Notes under the pieces: model-generated
Told to the model about the DNA's origin: nothing
Seen by the model: only the letters and a program-made list of their open reading frames with translations
Database searches by the model: none
Position numbers and translations under genes: made by a program
In this document: in pieces, positions 1-4,208 of the stretch
How the letters are laid out: each line of letters opens with the position of its first letter
Position numbering within the stretch: position 1 is the stretch's first letter
Assembly: GCA_023250795.1 (NCBI GenBank)
Contig: JAHFAB010000128.1
Location: 1 to 6,135 of the forward strand
Reading direction: 5' to 3'
Source of the DNA: Bacteriovoracaceae bacterium
Lineage (GTDB): Bacteria > Bdellovibrionota > UBA1018
Length of the DNA stretch: 6,135 nucleotides

Positions 1-171
1 ACCACTCACACGATCACGGGATGTATTACCGGTGTGGGGGCCGTGACCAATTTCTCCGCAGTTCGTTGGGGAGTTGCTGAGCGCATTGTTTGGGCATGGA
101 TTTTGACCATCCCCGCTTCAGGGTTTATTGCGGGATTGGTCTGGTGGATGGCAAGATTAGCAATTGGCTAA
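1..171 (+). CDS. pit: Inorganic phosphate transporter, PiT family (C-terminal 56 residues)
   Basis: This is the 3' end of a gene that starts left of the window; it is open from base 1 and stops with TAA at 169-171. The visible protein begins TTHTITG, continues with GVGAVTNFSAVRWGVAERIV and then the hydrophobic stretch WAWILTIPASGFIAGLVWW. This matches the last membrane segments of PiT/PHO-4 phosphate permeases, whose C-terminal repeat typically reads TTHVITG..GVG....AVRWGVA..IVWAW.LTIPAS. These are inner-membrane symporters that take up inorganic phosphate with a cation. Only the tail is seen, so neither the length nor the ion coupled can be judged. No clear intrinsic terminator follows; the next 75 bases are very AT-rich and seem to serve the downstream antitoxin gene instead. 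Confidence 0.9.
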   Translation, partial: TTHTITGCITGVGAVTNFSAVRWGVAERIVWAWILTIPASGFIAGLVWWMARLAIG

Positions 172-175
172 CTAT

Positions 176-240
176 TTGAAATAAATATCAATTTTTATAT
201 ATAAATTCGTATTGATAAATTTATATATAAATATTAGTAT
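176..240 (+). promoter_or_regulatory. Candidate promoter(s) of the MazF-type operon
   Basis: Two sigma70-like arrangements can be read. The upstream one pairs TTGAAA (176-181) with TATAAA (200-205), spacer 18, and its -10 lies within the first palindrome. The downstream one pairs TTGATA (212-217) with TAGTAT (235-240), spacer 17; here the second palindrome fills the spacer, where a bound repressor would block polymerase. A start from the downstream promoter would fall at about 246-248, on the ATG at 247, giving a leaderless message. The upstream promoter would give a leader of about 35 bases. The region is AT-rich, so chance matches are likely. Confidence 0.4.
187..231. repeat. Paired AT-rich palindromes, probable TA operator
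   Basis: The 12-bp perfect palindrome TTTATATATAAA occurs twice, at 194-205 and 220-231, with starts 26 bp apart. An outer inverted repeat, ATCAAT at 187-192 and ATTGAT at 211-216, flanks the first copy. The array lies directly upstream of an antitoxin-toxin pair, where autoregulatory ribbon-helix-helix antitoxins usually bind. The operator role is inferred from position and symmetry. Simple AT richness could produce part of the pattern, although an exact repeat of the 12-mer is more than expected from composition alone. Confidence 0.5.
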
Positions 241-246
241 ATTCAT

Positions 247-507
247 ATGGGATCTCAAAAAGTAAAATCGGTTAAAAATATTATATTTGGAAAAATTAAT
301 CCGGATTTATTTCTTTTTATTTCAAAATATAGAGAATATGGGTTTGCAACAAAAACCGAGATGGCGAATGCTGCATTTTGTGAGCTTAAAAAAAAATTTT
401 TAAAAGATAAGAGGAGTTTATTAAAAAAAAGAGTTTTAGAAGAATATGTTTCAGCTCAAGCGTCAAATTTATTTGGGAGTTTAGATTCTGAAGACTTTAT
501 TTACTAA
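247..507 (+). CDS. Antitoxin of a MazF-type toxin-antitoxin pair, ribbon-helix-helix-like
   Basis: This small basic protein (86 aa) precedes a MazF toxin gene by 23 bases, the usual antitoxin-first arrangement. Residues 16-49 read KINPDLFLFISKYREYGF, then TKTEMANAAFCELKKKF. This resembles ribbon-helix-helix antitoxins: a short strand, a helix with an aromatic/aliphatic heptad, a turn of the 'YGF.T.TE' type and a second helix. The C-terminus (SLDSEDFIY) is acidic with aromatic residues, as in tails that occupy the MazF groove. The expected role is to bind DNA at its own promoter and to neutralise the toxin until proteolysis releases it. No Shine-Dalgarno sequence precedes the ATG, and a nearby promoter could make the message leaderless. 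The gene is clearly more AT-rich than the transporter genes, which suggests acquisition. I identify it by context and fold pattern rather than by a strong family signature. Confidence 0.7.
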   Translation: MGSQKVKSVKNIIFGKINPDLFLFISKYREYGFATKTEMANAAFCELKKKFLKDKRSLLKKRVLEEYVSAQASNLFGSLDSEDFIY

Positions 508-530
508 GCTGAATACTAACAACAAGGCAC

Positions 531-938
531 ATGAAAAATTTAAAAAAAATATCGAAACAGGAATTAATTTTACAGCAAGCTCCTTGTTGTGCTGCAGGAG
601 ATATTGTTTTACTCAATTTAGATCCAACTTTGGGTTCTGAAATGAGAAAATCAAGACCTTGTCTTATTCTTGAGGCGGGACTGAGTCCACTCAGCTTAGT
701 GATTGTTTTACCTATCACAGAGGCGGCAGGAAAATTAGGTGTTCAGCTTTTTGTACCGATTGTTGATCTTAAACAGGGAGGTCTTTCTAAACCTTCTGTC
801 ATTGACTGCTACCAAATCAGAACAGTCACCACCCAAAGAATTTGTAAAATTTTGGGTAAAGTGAACGAGTTTGTTCTTTTTGAAGTGAAAAAACGGCTTG
901 CTTTGGTTTTGGAGATTAACGAGGAACATTTAGTTTGA
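531..938 (+). CDS. mazF: MazF/PemK-type endoribonuclease toxin
   Basis: This 135-residue protein has the PemK/MazF hallmarks in order: GDIVLLNLDPTLGSE (23-37), RKSRPCLIL (39-47), a central strand ending VLPIT (59-63) and VIDCYQIRTV (90-99), followed by the usual C-terminal helix. By analogy with characterised MazF proteins, R42 in the SRP motif and T63 are the likely catalytic pair. The family cuts single-stranded RNA, mainly mRNA, at short sequences, stopping translation; the target sequence cannot be read from the gene. The GDIV strand normally begins near residue 5-8, so there are about 15 extra basic and polar N-terminal residues, including a Cys-Cys pair (19-20). No other in-frame ATG, GTG or TTG between 531 and the GDIV codons offers a shorter start. 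The only Shine-Dalgarno-like stretch (AAGG, 524-527) is just 3 bases from the ATG, so toxin translation may be weak or coupled to the antitoxin. The 3' end overlaps the convergent AbiEi-type gene by 9 bp. Confidence 0.92.
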   Translation: MKNLKKISKQELILQQAPCCAAGDIVLLNLDPTLGSEMRKSRPCLILEAGLSPLSLVIVLPITEAAGKLGVQLFVPIVDLKQGGLSKPSVIDCYQIRTVTTQRICKILGKVNEFVLFEVKKRLALVLEINEEHLV

Positions 939-1544
939 TGGTGTAATTAATCCCTCAAATCTATTTTTGACCAAACTTCTTCTTTGTTTTGAAGTAATTT
1001 TCTCGATCATCTCTCTTGCAAAACTGATCCTAAAACGACGCGAAATCTCTACTTCGGGTAAAGTTTTAAAAAGAAGGGAGCGAGCTGGGCTCAGATAGAG
1101 AATATCTAGCAGTGCTTTTTCAGGAGTCGCTAATTTGATCCCGGATATGCCTATTGTTTCGTAACCAAAGAAAAAATCAGGCTTGAGTTGATGAATAGAA
1201 AAAACACCCATCTCTGTCTTGTAAACTCGAGTGCGGTTCAATGAGACAGCGTATGTGACAGAGGGTATTTGGTTAATGAGTCCATGATGATGAAGGGCAG
1301 TCTGCAGGGAGATGTAGCTGGGCCATGGGGCTGTCAGATGTTCTGGAATAATGAGTTTGTCGGCCAGAGTTGGAAAGGCCCAACGCGCGCGAGCAAGGTG
1401 AATAAGCATTTTAGCAGAGTTTAAACGGCTCAAGATTTTACTAGCGGTGCTTGGGCTGATCCGCAAACAGGCGGCTGCATCAGAGGTTTGAAAAACTCCA
1501 AAAGAAAGCCGTGATAATTTTGAAAGGGCATCTAATAGCGTCAT
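930..1544 (-). CDS. abiEi: AbiEi-type antitoxin / winged-helix regulator (type IV TA)
   Basis: This 204-residue protein has an N-terminal helix-turn-helix region (about 1-57; QTSDAAACLRISPSTASKIL is the likely recognition unit). An AbiEi-like domain follows: PSYISLQTALHHHGLI (75-90), SVTYAVSLNRTRVY (95-108) and LATPEKALLDILYL (138-151). These are typical of the COG5340/AbiEi group, which represses its own operon and antagonises the AbiEii nucleotidyltransferase, in the studied cases without forming a stable toxin-antitoxin complex. The ATG overlaps the stop codon of the upstream AbiEii gene in an ATGA tetranucleotide (1541-1544), so the two are almost certainly co-transcribed and translationally coupled. 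Unlike the textbook abiE order, the antitoxin gene is second here. Its stop codon lies inside the end of the convergent mazF gene. AbiE modules can act in phage abortive infection; whether this one does cannot be told. Confidence 0.85.
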   Translation of the reverse strand: MTLLDALSKLSRLSFGVFQTSDAAACLRISPSTASKILSRLNSAKMLIHLARARWAFPTLADKLIIPEHLTAPWPSYISLQTALHHHGLINQIPSVTYAVSLNRTRVYKTEMGVFSIHQLKPDFFFGYETIGISGIKLATPEKALLDILYLSPARSLLFKTLPEVEISRRFRISFAREMIEKITSKQRRSLVKNRFEGLITPSN

Positions 1545-2293
1545 GATTTCATGCTTTCTAACAAATCGACTACGTTTTCAAGTATCGTATTCCACCTGCG
1601 TTGATCGTAGTGAATTTGAAATTCTGGCAAAAGATAGGCTACGACTTGACCTTTAAAATCATGAAAGCGAAGAGTAAGCGCATTCTCCTGTCCCCTGGTT
1701 AGATCTTCTTTGGTGAGATTGCTCTTAGTTTTTAATTTACGCTGAGATAAGTGGATGAGATCAATATCAAAAACATCTCGAGCTTGGATTTCGGTTCGGT
1801 GAATGAGAGCCGAAATTTTTTGATCAAGTGCGTCTTGGATACCATAGTGATTCGAGTAGATGGGGTAAAGACCATAGTCTTGTACCAGTTCTGGATCCAC
1901 CGCTTCAAATAAAACATTAGAAGTCATTTTTCGTCGTGAGAACTCTAGTTTAGTTGGGATTGGAAGTCGATTCTCTTTTGTTCTAAGCGATATTTTCCAG
2001 CGTTGAGTGGTGTCAGTTTGTTTGGGCTCAGACGAATCAATGATTTCGAGGCCTTTCGCTGAGAGTGTTTTTGTGAGTGAAGGGGATTTTAGAATTTTTC
2101 GAATATTTGACTGGAGAGTGTTTCTGGCTACTGTCTTAATATCAAAATCCATATCTTCAGAGTATCGAATGCTTTTAAAATAGAAGCGAAGATTACATCC
2201 TCTTTTGAGAGCATAGTGCTCTTTTTGTATTTTTCCCCCCAGGTGACGTAAAAAAATGAGGTGAAAGATTTCTATCAGTTGTTGGTTGCTCAT
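1541..2293 (-). CDS. abiEii: AbiEii/AbiGii-family nucleotidyltransferase toxin
   Basis: This 250-residue protein belongs to the DNA-polymerase-beta-like nucleotidyltransferases. Motif I is KRGCNLRFYF (30-39) followed by RYSEDMDFD (43-51), whose D47 and D49 form the metal-binding DxD. TKLEFSRR (114-121) supplies the probable third carboxylate, E117. The conserved C-terminal element is DQKISALIHRTEIQARDVFD (157-176), with K159 and D173. Characterised AbiEii-like toxins transfer nucleotides, in some cases to tRNA; the target here is unknown. The family usually has K-G-G-[ST/C] in motif I, and here the first glycine is arginine (R31, codon AGA), which may weaken nucleotide binding. I chose ATG 2293 because its product starts just before the family's first helix. 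An upstream GTG at 2362 would add 23 residues encoded by the inverted-repeat operator. No strong ribosome-binding site precedes either start. The gene overlaps abiEi by 4 bp and is the first gene of its operon. Confidence 0.86.
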   Translation of the reverse strand: MSNQQLIEIFHLIFLRHLGGKIQKEHYALKRGCNLRFYFKSIRYSEDMDFDIKTVARNTLQSNIRKILKSPSLTKTLSAKGLEIIDSSEPKQTDTTQRWKISLRTKENRLPIPTKLEFSRRKMTSNVLFEAVDPELVQDYGLYPIYSNHYGIQDALDQKISALIHRTEIQARDVFDIDLIHLSQRKLKTKSNLTKEDLTRGQENALTLRFHDFKGQVVAYLLPEFQIHYDQRRWNTILENVVDLLESMKS

Positions 2294-2296
2294 ATT

Positions 2297-2344
2297 TCTA
2301 TAATACACGTAATCGTCATTAGTGTCTATTACGTGTATTATAGA
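2297..2344. promoter_or_regulatory. Perfect 17-bp inverted repeat, probable AbiE operator with two opposed -10 boxes
   Basis: TCTATAATACACGTAAT (2297-2313) is repeated exactly in inverted orientation at 2328-2344, with 14 bases between the arms. The repeat ends 3 bases before the AbiEii ATG on the - strand. Each arm contains a consensus TATAAT: 2299-2304 on the + strand and 2342-2337 on the - strand. The - strand box would start abiEii transcription at about 2330, leaving a leader of roughly 37 bases; the + strand box points towards the HI0074-like gene. No good -35 is seen for either. AbiEi proteins are known to bind inverted repeats in their own promoters, so this is the natural binding site. 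That it also controls the + strand gene is inference. If transcribed in full it could also form a long hairpin. Confidence 0.7.
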
Positions 2345-2389
2345 GAAGAAATAGACGGCCACCCTATTTTTATCTTGTTGGGTGTTGGG

Positions 2390-2436
2390 TATAATTCATA
2401 GTGAAAATTTGTAATGAAATGGAGATTTTATAAAAC
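2390..2436 (+). promoter_or_regulatory. Candidate -10 box and ribosome-binding site of the HI0074-like gene
   Basis: A consensus TATAAT lies at 2390-2395. The sequence 17 bases upstream is only TTTTTA, a poor -35. Transcription would start near 2402. GGAG at 2421-2424 is the best Shine-Dalgarno candidate but is 12 bases from the ATG at 2437, which is long. Just before the -10, GTTGGGT is repeated twice in tandem (2377-2390). Confidence 0.3.
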
Positions 2437-2748
2437 ATGCCGTTGGTGCTTGAAAGCTTAGAAAAAGCGGTTGCATCTTATGAAAAAGCTGTAGCTTTTG
2501 CTCTGAATACAGACAAAATGGACCTCTTTGAAGATGACGAAAAAAATACTATTAGAGCAGGGGTGATTCAGAATTTTAAATTTACTTTTGAACTTTGCTG
2601 GAAATTTATGAAGCGTTGGCTTGTAACTAATTATTTCGAAGATTCCACTCTCGATGGTATTTCTAAAAAAGAACTTTTTAGAATAAGCTCTGAACATAAA
2701 CTGATTGAAGATACTGAAAAATGGTTTGCTATAATATTAGTTAGATAA
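2437..2748 (+). pseudogene. Truncated HI0074-like protein (nucleotidyltransferase substrate-binding family, HEPN-related)
   Basis: The 103-residue product starts like a normal member: LESLEKAVASYEKAVAFAL (5-23), then the family signature IRAGVIQNFKFTFELCWKFM (39-58), then KELF...SEHKLIEDTEKWF. Full-length relatives continue for about 30-40 residues through an 'RN.TSH.YD' element, the Rx4H motif of the HEPN superfamily. Here the reading frame leaves the family pattern right after EKWF and stops at 2746-2748. The +1 frame stops within a few codons, and skipping one base at the stop does not restore a recognisable tail, so the 3' part looks deleted or replaced rather than simply frameshifted. 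The usual partner, a small MNT/HI0073-type nucleotidyltransferase gene, is absent; BrnT-BrnA follows directly. The family works as one half of a HEPN/MNT toxin-antitoxin pair. This copy lacks both the active-site motif and its partner, so it is probably non-functional, although a short protein may still be made. Confidence 0.75.
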
Positions 2749-2771
2749 TCAATTATTTTGTAATAATAGTA

Positions 2772-2786
2772 TAGTGTGATACACTA
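2772..2786. promoter_or_regulatory. Short inverted repeat before brnT, probable autoregulatory operator
   Basis: TAGTGT (2772-2777) and ACACTA (2781-2786) form a perfect 6-bp inverted repeat with a 3-base centre. It sits 10 bases before the preferred brnT ATG and touches the ribosome-binding site AAGG (2786-2789). TATAGT at 2770-2775 overlaps it and could be a -10 box, though no convincing -35 accompanies it; another TATAAT lies at 2730-2735. BrnA antitoxins are known to repress their own operon through a ribbon-helix-helix domain, so an operator is expected here. The assignment rests on position and symmetry. Confidence 0.5.
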
Positions 2787-2796
2787 AGGTTTGTAT

Positions 2797-3141
2797 ATGG
2801 CTCAGTTTGAATTTATTGAGTGGTTAGCTCTTTGGTTGTTGGAAACTTCCATTTTTCATTTTGATTGGGATGAGGGTAATTCTTCAAAAAGTCAAATCAA
2901 ACATGGAGTTTTGAATGTAGAGGTAGAAGAAGTATTTGTAAGTGGTCTGCTAGCACCACTCGGTGTTCAATTTTCTCCAGTAGTAGAAGAAGAGAGATTG
3001 GCTGTTATTGGTTCAACAATTCAGGGAAAAATTCTCACAATAGTTTTTACATTGAGAGATGGAAAAATAAGACCCATTAGTTCAAGGGTTGCAAATAGAA
3101 AAGAAAGGGAAATTTATGAAAATGTATGCAAAATCTCTTAA
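2797..3141 (+). CDS. brnT: BrnT family toxin with N-terminal extension
   Basis: This 114-residue protein carries the BrnT core from about residue 22: FDWDEGN..KSQIKHGV (22-38), EVEEVF (42-47), EERLAVIG, GKILTIVFTLRDGKIRPISS and the basic end RVANRKEREIYE. BrnT is a RelE-fold ribonuclease toxin that stops translation and is neutralised by BrnA; BrnT and BrnA also act together as the operon repressor. I prefer ATG 2797, which has AAGG at 2786-2789 with a spacing of 7; TTG 2791 would be too close to that site. The first 21 residues (FEFIEWLALWLLETSIF) are an amphipathic or hydrophobic extension absent from compact BrnT proteins, which usually begin at the F-x-W-D motif. It is probably a subfamily trait. 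The toxin-first order is normal for this family, and the gene overlaps brnA by 26 bp. Confidence 0.85.
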   Translation: MAQFEFIEWLALWLLETSIFHFDWDEGNSSKSQIKHGVLNVEVEEVFVSGLLAPLGVQFSPVVEEERLAVIGSTIQGKILTIVFTLRDGKIRPISSRVANRKEREIYENVCKIS

Positions 3142-3352
3142 AGAGTATAAAAATGTTGCGTTTGATGAGAAAAAAATAGTCGCATTCATGAAACAACTCA
3201 AGACAAAAAGAAAACAGCCCACGAGTGTTGCCTTGGAGGCGCGGACTATTCTGGAGTTAAAAGGTGTGGCAGAAACAAAAGGCGTTCCATATCAAGTTTT
3301 GATGCGAATGTTTATTCTAGATGGTCTGAGAAAGATGAAGAAAGCTGCTTAA
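3116..3352 (+). CDS. brnA: BrnA/CopG-type ribbon-helix-helix antitoxin
   Basis: This 78-residue protein follows and overlaps the BrnT toxin gene. The C-terminal half holds the DNA-binding unit: strand KQPTSVAL (33-40), helix ARTILELKGVAETKG (42-56) and helix VPYQVLMRMFILDGL (57-71). This pattern is typical of the CopG/BrnA antitoxin group, which reads 'VPYQ.LMR..I...L'. The N-terminal half (AFDEKKIVAFMKQL, 15-28) is the likely toxin-binding part. ATG 3116 was chosen because AAAGGGA (3104-3110) ends 5 bases before it. An in-frame ATG at 3089 lies deeper inside brnT without a better site, and ATG 3122 is a possible alternative. Expected role: bind BrnT, block its ribonuclease activity and repress the operon. 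The convergent ABC ATPase gene ends 25 bases beyond its stop, with no clear terminator hairpin between them. Confidence 0.82.
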   Translation: MKMYAKSLKEYKNVAFDEKKIVAFMKQLKTKRKQPTSVALEARTILELKGVAETKGVPYQVLMRMFILDGLRKMKKAA

Positions 3353-3377
3353 GGGTTTGTTAAATTCAACACTCTTC

Positions 3378-4208
3378 TTATCTCGTGGAAACCACCATAT
3401 CACCAAACCTCTTCCTAAACCCGCTCTCTCTTCCCAACAAAAACTCCGTAGAAAAAGGAGTGGGGGGTTTTGCATAAAGTTCTTCTGGAGTTCCCAGTGC
3501 GTCGATTTTCCCACCGTTTAGAATAATGACTTGGTCAGAAAGGGTGAGGGCTTCTTTTTGATCGTGAGTGACCAGAATCGTGGTCAGACCTAGTTTCTGT
3601 TGGAGTCTCCTGATCTCTGCTCCGAGTTCTTCGCGTAAAAGTGCGTCGAGATTACTCAAAGGTTCGTCGAGTAAAAGAATTTCTGGAGACATGGCCAGGG
3701 CTCGCGCCAAAGCGACACGCTGCTGTTGCCCTCCAGAGAGTTCAAAGGCATAGCGTTTTTCTAAACCTGTCAATTTGACACATTCAATCGCTTTCATTGT
3801 TTTTTCTTTCACTTCGCCAAAAGAAGTAGGTGAAGAAGTGGTTTTCGCCTTCATTTTCAAAGGAAATGCCACGTTTTCATAAACATTGAGGTGGGGCCAA
3901 ACAGCGTAGTTTTGAAAAACCATCCCTAGGTTTCGCTTTTCTGGGGGGATGAATTCTTTCTTTTTAGTGGTTTGGTTAGAAATTTGCCCAGAAACCTCAC
4001 GAGGGCCAATTTTAATATGTGAATCAGAAGCTCCTGTGTAATCCGGTCTTTCCAGCCCCGCAATGCATCTTAAAATCGTGGTTTTTCCAGATCCAGAAGG
4101 ACCCAGGAGAGAAAGAAATTGGCCAGATTTGATTTCAAACGAGATGCTGTGCAGGATTTTATGCTTTCCATAAGATTTTTCTAAATTCAAAACTTCTAAA
4201 CTTGCCAT
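3378..4208 (-). CDS. fbpC: ABC importer ATP-binding protein, Fe(3+)/spermidine-type (FbpC-like)
   Basis: All ABC ATPase motifs are present in this 276-residue protein: Walker A GPSGSGKTT (36-44), Q-loop Q99 in MVFQNYAVWPHLNVYENVAF, signature LSGGQQQR (157-164), Walker B ILLLDEP (177-183), D-loop SNLD (185-188) and H-loop THD with H215. The FQNYA.WPH..V.ENVAFPLK pattern is typical of the FbpC/PotA/CysA importers. It powers uptake by hydrolysing ATP at the inner face of the membrane, working with the upstream permease and binding protein. Relatives of about 340-360 residues carry a C-terminal TOBE domain; this protein ends soon after the ATPase core, so that regulatory part is missing. About 20-25 residues (57-83) are inserted between Walker A and the EKR.LGMVFQ segment. 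Its ATG overlaps the permease stop codon by one base (TAATG), implying translational coupling. The substrate is not certain from this subunit. Confidence 0.88.
   Translation of the reverse strand: MASLEVLNLEKSYGKHKILHSISFEIKSGQFLSLLGPSGSGKTTILRCIAGLERPDYTGASDSHIKIGPREVSGQISNQTTKKKEFIPPEKRNLGMVFQNYAVWPHLNVYENVAFPLKMKAKTTSSPTSFGEVKEKTMKAIECVKLTGLEKRYAFELSGGQQQRVALARALAMSPEILLLDEPLSNLDALLREELGAEIRRLQQKLGLTTILVTHDQKEALTLSDQVIILNGGKIDALGTPEELYAKPPTPFSTEFLLGRESGFRKRFGDMVVSTR

Noticed and set aside
2294..2362. Longer AbiEii reading frame starting at GTG 2362
   Set aside because: The extra 23 residues are encoded by the inverted-repeat operator and show no family similarity. ATG 2293 gives a normal N-terminus.
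2377..2746. Integron-like core sites (GTTGGGT at 2377 and 2384, GTTAGAT at 2740) around the HI0074-like gene
   Set aside because: They fit the loose GTTRRRY pattern, but no matching RYYYAAC partner or attC-like fold is visible, no integrase is present, and the motif is common by chance.
3353..3400. Terminator between brnA and the ABC ATPase gene
   Set aside because: The only compact hairpin (GTGG/CCAC at 3385-3395) lies inside the ATPase coding end and has no T tract. The GTT/AAC pairing near 3359-3370 is too weak.
3568..3753. Open + strand frame inside the ABC ATPase gene
   Set aside because: It is antisense to the Walker B and signature region of a fully recognisable ATPase, lacks a ribosome-binding site, and resembles no family.
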